This document shows positions 46,388-55,014 of a stretch of 64,000 nucleotides of DNA, in pieces. The notes under the pieces were generated by a model. It was given only the letters and a program-made list of their open reading frames with translations, ran no database searches and had not been told where the DNA came from. The stretch spans positions 3,038,001 to 3,102,000 of the forward strand of contig OZ255706.1 in assembly GCA_965277025.1 (NCBI GenBank), given 5' to 3'. The position numbers were made by a program, and so were the translations under genes. Position 1 is the first letter of the stretch. Each line of letters opens with the position of its first letter. The stretch is from Methylomarinum sp965277025. GTDB lineage: Bacteria > Pseudomonadota > Gammaproteobacteria > Methylococcales > Methylomonadaceae.

Positions 46388-47113
46388 TTATAAACTGAAA
46401 TTTTCACCTAAATAGACTTGCTTGACCAGGTCATTGCTGACAATTTCCGCTGTCGTACCGGTGGCAATGACCTTACCTTCGTTAAGTATATAAGCCCGGT
46501 CACATATTTCCAGTGTTGCCCGAACCTTATGATCGGTAATTAAAATACCGATACCGCGCTGTTTTAGATGGGCAATGATTTTCTGCAGATCGATCACAGA
46601 AATAGGATCGACGCCGGCAAAAGGTTCATCCAGCAAAATAAATTGCGGGTCAGTCGCCAAAGCACGGGCAATTTCCACTCGCCGTCGCTCCCCCCCCGAC
46701 AACCCCATGGCTTTTTGGTCACGCAAGTGAGCAATACCAAATTCTTCCAGTAATTCTTCAATTAACAATTCACCCTGGCCTTCGGTTAAATCTTCTCTGA
46801 TTTGAATGACTGCACGCAAATTGTCGGCTACCGTCAATTTACGAAAAACCGAAGCCTCCTGAGCCAGATAACCAATCCCCATTCGTGCCCGGCTATGCAT
46901 GGGGTGATGAGTGACATCGATATCATCGAGAGAGATTTCCCCGGCATCAGGCTTGATCAAACCGACAATCATGTAAAAACAAGTTGTTTTGCCGGCGCCA
47001 TTTGGGCCTAGCAGTCCGACGACTTCACCGGTATGGACTTCCAGACTGACATGGTCGACAACAAAACGCTTATTGTAACTTTTTACCAAATCGACAGCCG
47101 ACAACCGACTCAT
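46388..47113 (-). CDS. lptB: LPS export ABC transporter ATPase LptB
   Basis: 241 aa. Walker A GPNGAGKTT (about 35-43), signature LSGGERRRVEIARAL, Walker B ILLDEPFAGVDP and the switch ITDHKVRATLEICDRAYIL. It powers extraction of lipopolysaccharide from the inner membrane with LptFG, which are not in this window. The start overlaps the lptA stop by 4 bp. Confidence 0.95.
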   Translation of the reverse strand: MSRLSAVDLVKSYNKRFVVDHVSLEVHTGEVVGLLGPNGAGKTTCFYMIVGLIKPDAGEISLDDIDVTHHPMHSRARMGIGYLAQEASVFRKLTVADNLRAVIQIREDLTEGQGELLIEELLEEFGIAHLRDQKAMGLSGGERRRVEIARALATDPQFILLDEPFAGVDPISVIDLQKIIAHLKQRGIGILITDHKVRATLEICDRAYILNEGKVIATGTTAEIVSNDLVKQVYLGENFSL

Positions 47114-47613
47114 TCTTCATTACCTGTGCTTTTATGTGGAATAAAAACAGAATGTATGCGTTTTGAGTCGGACGACTTTTCACCCGCTTTTATTAACGAA
47201 TTACGGCTGTCATAACGAATCAGCTCACTGACTGTTTTATGATCGCCTTGCTTGACCACTGCTTTCTTTTTCAGAATCAACAGATTCTTGTTCGGGTAAT
47301 ATTCACCAATGAGTGCTTCACCCCGGATTTTCTCCGCCCCTTTCGAAGGAATTTGCTCAAACTTAGCAGGGTTTCCGGTTGCCACCAGTTTGCGGATAGC
47401 GCCATTTTTCAAATAGACCACCAGCTTGTCAGACCAGACTTTGAGACTGCCCTGAACAGTGACGACATTACCGGTATAAGTACTGGTTTGCGCCCTGTCG
47501 TTATAAGTTGCGGTATTGGAATCGATATATATGGGTTGCTCTGCATCACTTTCCAGCGCCATGGCCTCAAGCGAGAAAAACAGCAGTGCAAAAAGAAAAT
47601 TAACGAACTTCAT
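47110..47613 (-). CDS. lptA: LPS transport periplasmic protein LptA
   Basis: 167 aa with a signal peptide (MKFVNFLFALLFFSLEAMA). An OstA beta-jellyroll follows, containing YIDSNTATYNDRAQTSTYTG and GSLKVWSDKLVVYLKNG. It forms the periplasmic bridge carrying lipopolysaccharide to LptD. It overlaps the end of lptC by 14 bp. Confidence 0.92.
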   Translation of the reverse strand: MKFVNFLFALLFFSLEAMALESDAEQPIYIDSNTATYNDRAQTSTYTGNVVTVQGSLKVWSDKLVVYLKNGAIRKLVATGNPAKFEQIPSKGAEKIRGEALIGEYYPNKNLLILKKKAVVKQGDHKTVSELIRYDSRNSLIKAGEKSSDSKRIHSVFIPHKSTGNEE

Positions 47614-48163
47614 AACGGCCTTTCACATGTGAAAACAAAGATAATTTTATCGGTTTTTTAAATTTCAGCTTCATTCCAATACCCGTTGTCTGATTCTTTG
47701 AACTAATGATTTTTGCCCATTTTTTGGTTCTTGCAGCCGAGCTGGGCAAATGCACCTTCAGCTCCGAAGTTAAAATAGTCAACGGCGCTAGCTGAGCGTT
47801 TCCCTGGCGTTGTATTTTCACTTTTCCTTGTAACAATAAATTATCGCCATCCGCTTGTAACAAGCCTTTTTCTGCTTTGATTACCCAGTGAGGAATATTA
47901 TTTTCATTGTATAACGTCATCACCGGCTGTTCTAAATGGGTTGTTCCATCACCTTTATAATGAGTCAGTTTGCTGGCTAAAAGCAGGCTTTTTAATTGCC
48001 CATGTTCATTCATTTCCTTTTTTTGATAAGCAATACTGAAATAATCCACCGGATTATCTCGCTGGGTCAATAACCTTTTCTCGTCAGGCTCTATTAAACG
48101 CGATAGCGCATACGATAACACCGCTAACACCAACAACAGCAAATAAAAGCGAAACGACTGCAT
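47600..48163 (-). CDS. lptC: LPS export protein LptC
   Basis: 187 aa starting at MQSFRFYLLLLVLAVL, one base after the kdsC stop; a 15-codon-longer frame exists but lies inside kdsC. One N-terminal membrane helix is followed by a periplasmic jellyroll (LLASKLTHYKGDGTTHLEQP, LLQADGDNLLLQGKVKIQRQ). It receives lipopolysaccharide from LptB2FG and hands it to LptA. Confidence 0.9.
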   Translation of the reverse strand: MQSFRFYLLLLVLAVLSYALSRLIEPDEKRLLTQRDNPVDYFSIAYQKKEMNEHGQLKSLLLASKLTHYKGDGTTHLEQPVMTLYNENNIPHWVIKAEKGLLQADGDNLLLQGKVKIQRQGNAQLAPLTILTSELKVHLPSSAARTKKWAKIISSKNQTTGIGMKLKFKKPIKLSLFSHVKGRYEVR

Positions 48164-48164
48164 G

Positions 48165-48692
48165 CTACCAGTATTGCCCGAGAACTTGCTCAAAATTGCC
48201 TTGCGCATGCATGATCATATCGCATACTTCCCTGACAGCACCAAGCCCTCCGGGGGTGTCCGTGCACCAATCCGCATAACGTTTGACGGCAAAATTGGCA
48301 TCATTGACGGCGATAGCCAAGCCTGCCCGTTTCATCAAAGGTAAATCCAACAGGTCATCACCGACATGAGCGGCCTGTTCAGGCTTTAGATTCAACTGCG
48401 CCAAAATTTCATGAAACGCCGAAATTTTGTTTTCATGGCCTTGATAAACCAGGTCAATACCCAGATTCTTCATGCGAATAGCGACAGAATTGGATTTTCG
48501 CCCTGAAATCACGGCGATTTCCACACCTGTTTGTCGAAGTAATTTGATGCCATGACCATCACGGGCATGAAAACATTTATACTCAACACCCGCATCATCA
48601 AAAAACAATCTGCCATCAGTCAATACGCCATCGACATCCAGAATCAACAATTTCAGTTTTTCGGCCTTTTTTAAAACTTTCTCAGGGAACAT
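48165..48692 (-). CDS. kdsC: 3-deoxy-D-manno-octulosonate 8-phosphate phosphatase KdsC
   Basis: 175 aa of the haloacid dehalogenase superfamily, capless C0 type. The nucleophile motif is LDVDGVLTDGRLF (about 17-29), the threonine/serine motif is AVISGRKS, and the metal motif is HVGDDLLDLPLM. It dephosphorylates Kdo-8-phosphate. It follows kdsD by 9 bp and precedes lptC by one base, a tight Kdo-Lpt operon. Confidence 0.94.
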   Translation of the reverse strand: MFPEKVLKKAEKLKLLILDVDGVLTDGRLFFDDAGVEYKCFHARDGHGIKLLRQTGVEIAVISGRKSNSVAIRMKNLGIDLVYQGHENKISAFHEILAQLNLKPEQAAHVGDDLLDLPLMKRAGLAIAVNDANFAVKRYADWCTDTPGGLGAVREVCDMIMHAQGNFEQVLGQYW

Positions 48693-48701
48693 TCTTGATC
48701 C

Positions 48702-49670
48702 TTAAATAATTCCAGCATGTAACAAATCATGCGTATTGATCGCACCGACCAGTTTTTTATTTTCATCAGTCACCAGTAAAGCATTGATTTTTTTCTGCTC
48801 CATAATTCGCATAGCCTCTGCCGCTAATAAATCCGGCAAAACAGTCAGACACGGCGAGGTCATCACCTCTGCAACTATACTCTTATGTACATCATGCTTT
48901 TTCTCCAGGGTCCGGCGCAAATCGCCATCGGTAAAAATGCCGACAACTTGCTGCCTCTGATCAACGACAGCAGTCATTCCCAGTTTTTTTTCAGTCATTT
49001 CCAATAAGGCATCGGTAAGTTTAGTTTCCGGGGTAACCTGCGGCAAGGCGTCGCCCTGGTGCATCAAATCACTGACCCGCATAATCAATCGTCTTCCAAG
49101 ACTGCCTCCAGGGTGCGAAAGCGCAAAATCATCGCGGGAAAAACCCCGAGTTTCCAGCAACGCTACCGCTAACGCATCCCCCATCACTAAAGCGGCAGTC
49201 GTGCTGGCGGTGGGCGCCAAACCTAAAGGGCAGGCTTCTTTTTCCACTTTAACATTGACATGCGCATCCGCCTGCATTGCCAAAGTTGAAAGCGGATTGC
49301 CCGTCATCGCGACCAGTGGCGTATTCAATCGTTTGATTATGGGCAAAATAGTCAATATCTCTTCAGTTTCACCCGAGTTTGACAATGCCAGCACGACGTC
49401 TGAACGAGTAATCATACCCAAATCTCCATGACTGGCTTCACCTGGGTGAACAAAAAAAGCCGGGGTCCCGGTACTGGCCAATGTGGCGGCGATTTTTCCT
49501 GCGATATGACCTGATTTTCCCATACCCGTCACAATAACCCGGCCTTGACAGTTCAGCATAAACAGACAAGCCTGAATGAATTGCTCATCAATTCTATCTG
49601 TCAATACAGCAACGGCTTCCAATTCAGTTTGTATTACCGCAATCGCCAATTGTTTAAATTTCTCTTCCAT
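48702..49670 (-). CDS. kdsD: Arabinose-5-phosphate isomerase KdsD
   Basis: 322 aa. The SIS domain (about 35-170) has GRVIVTGMGKSGHIAGKIAA, the HPGEASHGDLGM active-site loop and LALSNSGETEEI. Two CBS domains follow (about 205-322). It converts ribulose-5-phosphate to arabinose-5-phosphate, the first committed step to Kdo. It heads the leftward kdsD-kdsC-lptC-lptA-lptB-rpoN-hpf unit. Repeat R3 lies 31 bp upstream of its start. Confidence 0.94.
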   Translation of the reverse strand: MEEKFKQLAIAVIQTELEAVAVLTDRIDEQFIQACLFMLNCQGRVIVTGMGKSGHIAGKIAATLASTGTPAFFVHPGEASHGDLGMITRSDVVLALSNSGETEEILTILPIIKRLNTPLVAMTGNPLSTLAMQADAHVNVKVEKEACPLGLAPTASTTAALVMGDALAVALLETRGFSRDDFALSHPGGSLGRRLIMRVSDLMHQGDALPQVTPETKLTDALLEMTEKKLGMTAVVDQRQQVVGIFTDGDLRRTLEKKHDVHKSIVAEVMTSPCLTVLPDLLAAEAMRIMEQKKINALLVTDENKKLVGAINTHDLLHAGII

Positions 49671-49700
49671 TTATCTCGTACTCACTCACCTGAACGCTAA

Positions 49701-49847
49701 GGAATCGCTGATTTATTCACGATTCTTCGCGGCGCAGGGATGCGCCGCCAAAATCGATGGCGTCAAGCCATTGATTTTGTGAGCAAAGTGAAAATCGCAT
49801 TTCCACTTTGCATTCGCTGACTGTATGGCTGAATTGTTCAGTGTTTA
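49701..49847 (+). repeat. Five-hairpin dispersed repeat, copy R3 (best preserved)
   Basis: H1 GGAATCG/CGATTCT, H2 GCGGCGCA-GGGA-TGCGCCGC (perfect), H3 CAAAATCGATGGC/GCCATTGATTTTG (13 pairs, one wobble), H4 GCAAAGTGAAAAT-CGC-ATTTCCACTTTGC, H5 CGCTGA/TCAGTG. It lies between kdsD and the Ca/Na antiporter. Confidence 0.8.
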
Positions 49848-49859
49848 CCAAATAATTGC

Positions 49860-50822
49860 TCATGTCATAGCCTGCTGATAGACAGTCCATTGATATGCGC
49901 CATAAGCAGTCAATAGCACCATTCCTTCCAAACGATTAATGCGTCCGGCTTTTTTGTAACCATAGCCCATCAAAAACAACACTGCTGTCAAAGCCAGCAT
50001 AACAGGAAAATCACGTACCAAAACCGTGTCGCCCAATCTAATCCCGGAAATAAAACCCGGTAAAGAATAGACAGCCAACAAATTATAGACATTGGAGCCA
50101 ATAATATTACCTACCGCTAGATCATCTTCACCCTTAAGCACACTAGTCACCGAAGCGGCCAGTTCAGGCAGGCTGGTACCGACAGCGACAATCGTCAGAC
50201 CGATTACCAGGTCACTGACGCCAAAAGCCTGGGCAATATTGACCGCCGCCCACACTAAAACCCTGGAACTGATCAATAAACCAACCAAGCCCAATAGAAA
50301 AAAAGCCGTTGCTTTCAAGGTACTCATTTCTTTGGGAATCTCGGCTTCCAGTTCTTTTGTCAGCACATCTTGCTGACCGGCCCTGGCCATACGTATCAGC
50401 CACAATACAAACAATATCAAAACCACTAACATCCAGAGGCTATCACCAATACTCAACCCATCAAGCGCCAGCAGATAACACATCACGCTGATCAAAGCCA
50501 AAACCGGCAATTCCCGTTTCAACAAACCAGAATGCACTGCCAAAGGCGATATGATTGCGGTAAGGCCCAAAATCAAACCGATGTTAGCAATATTTGAGCC
50601 CAGCGCATTACCCACTGCAAGTCCGCCATTCCCTTCTATTGAGGCGATAGCAGATACCAGAATTTCCGGAGCCGATGTGCCCAGGCCGACAATGGTCAAA
50701 CCGATCAATAAGGTCGAAACCCCCATGTTGCGCGCAATTGAAGCTGTTCCAGCAACAAATTTGTCGGCAGAAATCACTAAAACCCCAATGCCACCAATTA
50801 AAGCAAGCAGATAGATAAGCAT
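49860..50822 (-). CDS. yrbG: Calcium/sodium antiporter (YrbG-type, CaCA family)
   Basis: 320 aa with ten predicted membrane helices in two inverted halves. The alpha repeats are visible: VGLGTSAPEILVSAIASIEG with GNALGSNIANIGLILG, and VAVGTSLPELAASVTSVLKG with GNIIGSNVYNLLAVYSLPG. The acidic and Asn residues in these form the ion site. In E. coli the gene neighbours kdsD, as here. ISAs1 copy 2 is inserted 77 bp upstream of its start. Confidence 0.92.
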   Translation of the reverse strand: MLIYLLALIGGIGVLVISADKFVAGTASIARNMGVSTLLIGLTIVGLGTSAPEILVSAIASIEGNGGLAVGNALGSNIANIGLILGLTAIISPLAVHSGLLKRELPVLALISVMCYLLALDGLSIGDSLWMLVVLILFVLWLIRMARAGQQDVLTKELEAEIPKEMSTLKATAFFLLGLVGLLISSRVLVWAAVNIAQAFGVSDLVIGLTIVAVGTSLPELAASVTSVLKGEDDLAVGNIIGSNVYNLLAVYSLPGFISGIRLGDTVLVRDFPVMLALTAVLFLMGYGYKKAGRINRLEGMVLLTAYGAYQWTVYQQAMT

Positions 50823-50899
50823 AATCCAGAATTCAGTTTAAAAGCATAATATTATTGCATGATAATGTTCATCGATGGAGATGATTTTAATCTAAAAAC

Positions 50900-52495
50900 C
50901 AGGACGACGTCATCTAAATCGCCTCTCCCCCGGCCACACCTTAACCAGCCTGATCCAGGGCCTTGGCGTAGTGAGGTTTCCCGGCTTGAAGCGGGATATT
51001 CGGTCGATTGGGCTGCAAAAAGCCGCCGAATGGCGGTTTGCCATGGTCATTGGCCATACCGGGGCCTGGCCGATCACCGTCGGCCCCGATGACGACCTGG
51101 GCCGGCCGTGTCAGCGCAGGAAGACAGCGAGCGCCAGCGCAGGATGGGCCGCAAAATGGCGGATCATGCTGGCGATGGATTGCCGCGGCTGACGGATCAG
51201 GCGACGCAGCAGGCCGATGACGGCGTTTCGCAGGCAGGCGAGCACCTGGGGGCCATGGCCCTTTCGAACCTGGCAGCGGTCCTCATCGAACGTGACATCG
51301 CGGACCCAATGGAGGCGGTTCTCGATACTCCAGTGCCCCCGGTTGAGGGCCAGCAGTTGCCCGGGGTCGGCCTGTTCCGGGGTGAGATCAGTGATGCAGA
51401 AGATCTGTTCTGTGCGTGTCCTGCCGGTCTTGGACACGGTGACCTGGCGTTCGATCCGGCAGACCTGGCCCACATGGGGGAAATCGAGATAGGCATTGAG
51501 CGCAACGGTGGTGCGAAGGGTGCGCTGCTCGATCCGACCGTGTCCCTTGTCCACCGTGGTGTGCTCAGGGGGGAATGGATTCCCGGTCGAAAGCCTTGAG
51601 ATCGTTGGCCAGGGTTTTCTGGTTGTCCTTGACCGTGAACAGGTAGTGCGCGCCCTTTTCCTCGACCAGGAAGCGGGCGGTCTCGCGTTGGGTGTGGAGT
51701 GCATCGGCGGTGACCACACGCCCCTCGATGGAAAGGGGATTGAGCAGCTCCCGCAGGGCCGGGATCTCATTACTCTTGGTCTCGACCGCGCGCTGTGCCA
51801 GGACGGTGCCCTGCCGAGGGAACAGGGCGGCGAGCAGGTGCGTCTGGCGGCCATCGCCCCGGCGAGCGCCCTTGAGGGTCTTGCCGTCGATGGCCAGGGG
51901 TTCGTCGGCCGGTGCGCTGGCCTGGACCCAGGCGGAAAAGGCCTGCTCCAGCGCCACCGGATCCACCTGCTGGAGCACGCGGCGGAAGGTGGGCTCGGAG
52001 GGGGCGACGAAGCGTTGCTGTCTGCGATCGAAATAGGCCCGCAGGCGCTTGAGCTGCGTCTGGGTCAGGCGGGCGGCGTACTCACTGATGGCCAGATAGC
52101 CCCGGGCGCCGGCCAGGGTGGCCGCCAGGGCGATGGTCAGCACCGTCGGCAGGGGGTGCAGCTGACGGCGTCCACCGCGGGGTTCGGGTAAGTGGCCCAG
52201 CTATTCGCGCAATTGGGCCATCTCCAGGTCGCTCAGATCGATCTTCTGCATCGGGGTGCTCCAATCGTGCATCGGGGTGCTCCAATCGGGGTGAGGGATC
52301 GGGTGGCGCAGCCAGTGGCGCGCCCGCTCATGGCGCTGTATCGGTCGCACGATGACATCGGACAGCGGTAGGGATCATGGTAAATCCACTTCGATCATGG
52401 TGATTGAATTCAAGCATGATCTGAGGTGAACGTCCAGCAATTATCCAATAGTGCAGGCTTGTCAGTGGGTTAGCGGATTAGATGACGTGGCCCTG
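50900..52495 (-). mobile_element. ISAs1-family element, copy 2
   Basis: The ends CAGGACGACGTCATCTAA and TTAGATGACGTGGCCCTG are flanked by the 10-bp duplication ATCTAAAAAC (50890-50899, 52496-52505). It sits in the divergent promoter region between yrbG and mlaF. A short local duplication near 52250-52285 makes it slightly longer than copy 1. Confidence 0.9.
51111..52250 (-). pseudogene. ISAs1 transposase pseudogene, copy 2
   Basis: It has the same sequence as copy 1, with a stop (TAG) early in EQLGH at about 52202 and a six-C run near 51570 that shifts the frame. The VETKSNEIPALRELLNPLS region, broken in copy 1, is intact here. The two copies therefore decayed independently. Confidence 0.85.
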
Positions 52496-52627
52496 ATCTA
52501 AAAACTGGCATAGATTGACTTGGATGGCGGTTGTCATGGACAATAAGCGGTTTCGTTAACAGATGTTTGTGGCCAAAAGCCAACACAAAAATCTTTGTTC
52601 CTCTAAAATCAACCTCTTTATTCAGAC

Positions 52628-53431
52628 ATGGAAAATATTGTCAGCATCAGAAATCTGACCTTTATGCGAGGCCAACGCAAAATTTTTGACAATATTTCCA
52701 TGGATATTCAACGGGGAAAAGTCACCGCTATCATGGGCCCCAGCGGCACAGGCAAAACAACCTTGTTGAAATTGATTGGCGGTCAGCTCACCCCTCAATC
52801 AGGTGATGTCTGGGTTAACAAACAAAATGTGCATCGTTTAAAAAGAGCCGAGTTATTCTCCTTGAGAAAACAAATGGGCATGTTGTTTCAGTCCGGCGCT
52901 TTATTGACAGACCTGGATGTCTATGAAAATGTCGCCTTTCCACTGCGCGAACATACCCATTTAACCGAATCCATGATTCGAACCGTGGTTCTGATGAAAC
53001 TGCAAGCAGTAGGTCTGCGCGGCGCCCGACACTTGATGCCGGCCGAACTGTCTGGCGGCATGGCCAGACGCGTCGCATTGGCCCGGGCGATTGCGCTGGA
53101 TCCGATGATGATCATGTATGATGAACCCTTTACCGGGCAAGACCCGATTTCGATGGGGGCATTAATTCATCTGATTAACTCGTTAAACAAAACACTGGAG
53201 CTGACCAGCATTATCGTTTCGCATGATGTACAGGAAACGGCGGCGATAGCCGATTATATTTATGTATTATCCGACGGCAAGATCGTCGGAGAAGGTACGC
53301 CCGAACAAATCGCCGACAGCCAATCAGAATGGGTGCAACAGTTCATGTTAGGCAAAGCCGATGGCCCGGTGCATTTTCATTACCCCGCGCCAGATTATTT
53401 TGATGACCTCATGGCGGATCAGGTAAATTAA
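52628..53431 (+). CDS. mlaF: Phospholipid ABC transporter ATPase MlaF
   Basis: 267 aa. Walker A GPSGTGKTT (about 36-44), signature LSGGMARRVALARA, Walker B MIMYDEPFTGQDP and switch His in SHDVQETAAI. It powers lipid movement between inner and outer membranes as MlaFEDB. It is the first gene of the run. The 122 bp of native upstream DNA left by ISAs1 must hold its promoter. Confidence 0.93.
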   Translation: MENIVSIRNLTFMRGQRKIFDNISMDIQRGKVTAIMGPSGTGKTTLLKLIGGQLTPQSGDVWVNKQNVHRLKRAELFSLRKQMGMLFQSGALLTDLDVYENVAFPLREHTHLTESMIRTVVLMKLQAVGLRGARHLMPAELSGGMARRVALARAIALDPMMIMYDEPFTGQDPISMGALIHLINSLNKTLELTSIIVSHDVQETAAIADYIYVLSDGKIVGEGTPEQIADSQSEWVQQFMLGKADGPVHFHYPAPDYFDDLMADQVN

Positions 53432-53433
53432 AC

Positions 53434-54216
53434 ATGATGCAAATATTCCAGCAATTAGGCGTCAATACCCGCACCCGTTTTGCCAAATTAGGCCGGGCGA
53501 CATTTTTTTTACTGCATAGCCTGCCGGGTATCATCGATATACTCGTTCGTCCACGCTTACTGATCAAGCAGATCTATTCTGTAGGGGTTTTATCCTTTCT
53601 GCTGATCACTGTCTCAGGCTTGTTCGTCGGTATGGTACTGGCGCTGCAAGGTTATTACACCTTATCTGATTTTGGTGCGGAATCCTCACTCGGCATCATG
53701 ATCGCCGCTTCCCTGGTGCGTGAATTGGGCCCGGTCGTCACCGCCCTGTTATTTGCCGGACGCGCCGGATCGGCATTATCTGCCGAAATCGGCCTGATGA
53801 AAACGACAGAACAACTCTCCGGAATGGAAATGATGGCGGTCGATCCAATTCGACGGGTGATTTTTCCAAGATTCCTGGCGGGCATTATTTCCATGCCACT
53901 ATTGTCGGCTTTATTCATCAGCATTGGCATCATCGGCGGGCATTTTGTCGGTGTCGGCATGCTTGGCGTCGATGAAGGTTCATTCTGGTCACAAATGCAA
54001 AGCGGCATTGATTTTTACGATGATGTCATCAACGGCATTATCAAAAGTCTGGTGTTTGGCTTTATCGTCACCTTGATCGCCTTGTTTGAAGGTTATGACG
54101 CCATTCCCACATCAGAAGGCGTCAGCCGCGCTACGACACGAACTGTGGTTAATTCCGCCTTTGCCGTATTAGCTCTGGATTTTATTCTCACCGCCCTCAT
54201 GTTTGGAGACATTTGA
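53434..54216 (+). CDS. mlaE: Phospholipid ABC transporter permease MlaE
   Basis: 260 aa with five or six membrane helices. Family segments include IYSVGVLSFLLITVSGLFVG, RELGPVVTALLFAGRAGSAL and the coupling region GLMKTTEQLSGMEMMAVDPI. It starts 2 bp after mlaF and ends 1 bp before mlaD. Confidence 0.93.
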   Translation: MMQIFQQLGVNTRTRFAKLGRATFFLLHSLPGIIDILVRPRLLIKQIYSVGVLSFLLITVSGLFVGMVLALQGYYTLSDFGAESSLGIMIAASLVRELGPVVTALLFAGRAGSALSAEIGLMKTTEQLSGMEMMAVDPIRRVIFPRFLAGIISMPLLSALFISIGIIGGHFVGVGMLGVDEGSFWSQMQSGIDFYDDVINGIIKSLVFGFIVTLIALFEGYDAIPTSEGVSRATTRTVVNSAFAVLALDFILTALMFGDI

Positions 54217-54217
54217 C

Positions 54218-54682
54218 ATGCAGCATTCTTATACTCAGGATACATTAGTTGGATTTTTTGTCGCCTGTGGCATTGCCGCCTTGTTTTACATGGCGTTACA
54301 GATTAGCAACCTGACCACTTACACTGATACCCAGGATACTTACACCATTACCGCCAACTTTGAAAACTCCGGCGGATTGAAAGTGAAGTCTTTGGTCTCG
54401 GTCGCGGGCGTAAAGATTGGTCGGGTTTCCGCTATTCGCCTCGATAAAGAACGTTATGAATCCATCGTTGAAATGCGTATCGAAAAAAAATATGACACCT
54501 TGCCCAGCGACTCGACCGCCAGTATTTTTACCGCCGGATTGCTAGGCGAGCAATATGTCAGCATTGAACCCGGCGGCTCGGATGAGTATTTGCAGAATGG
54601 CGATTCCATAGACATCACCCAGTCGGCGATTATTCTGGAACAAGCCATTGGCCGTTTTCTGTTTCAAAAAGCTTCGGAATAA
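54218..54682 (+). CDS. mlaD: Phospholipid-binding MCE protein MlaD
   Basis: 154 aa starting at MQHSYTQDTLVG, one base after mlaE. One N-terminal membrane helix (about 9-29) is followed by a single MCE domain: YTITANFENSGGLKVKSLVS, VAGVKIGRVSAIRLD, SIFTAGLLGEQYVSIEPGGS. The C-terminal helix that lines the hexamer pore is present. It ends 2 bp before mlaB; there is no room for mlaC. Confidence 0.92.
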   Translation: MQHSYTQDTLVGFFVACGIAALFYMALQISNLTTYTDTQDTYTITANFENSGGLKVKSLVSVAGVKIGRVSAIRLDKERYESIVEMRIEKKYDTLPSDSTASIFTAGLLGEQYVSIEPGGSDEYLQNGDSIDITQSAIILEQAIGRFLFQKASE

Positions 54683-54684
54683 AC

Positions 54685-55014
54685 GTGACTAATCTGACGT
54701 TGATCAAACAGGATTCCGGCGAATTTCTGCTTCAAGGGGAATTGACCTTCAGCAATATCAATAAGAAAACCGTCGAGATCATAAAAAACCATGCACAAAT
54801 CCCGCATCTGATTATCGATCTGGTGCAGATTGACCGGGCCGACAGCGCCGGGCTGGCTTTTCTGATTGAATGGATTAAAAATGCGGTTAAAAACAAGCAG
54901 CAAATCTGTTTTAAAAACATACCAGAACAATTATTGGCCTTGGCAGCTTTAAGCGGCTTCGATCGCTCCGACTTCTTCATCAAACATTGTACAAATCATT
55001 CTTTACATGGATAA
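54685..55014 (+). CDS. mlaB: STAS-domain protein MlaB
   Basis: 109 aa from a GTG start. The STAS fold is visible: GEFLLQGELTFSNINK and HLIIDLVQIDRADSAGLAFL with the conserved DSAGLA helix cap. MlaB binds MlaF and is needed for transporter assembly. It overlaps the murA start by 8 bp. In related genomes mlaC lies before it and ibaG after it; both are missing here. Confidence 0.88.
   Translation: MTNLTLIKQDSGEFLLQGELTFSNINKKTVEIIKNHAQIPHLIIDLVQIDRADSAGLAFLIEWIKNAVKNKQQICFKNIPEQLLALAALSGFDRSDFFIKHCTNHSLHG

Noticed and set aside
27540..52495. Composite transposon bounded by the two ISAs1 copies
   Set aside because: Each copy has its own 10-bp duplication (TCAATAGGTT and ATCTAAAAAC) and the enclosed genes are core genes, so these are two independent insertions.
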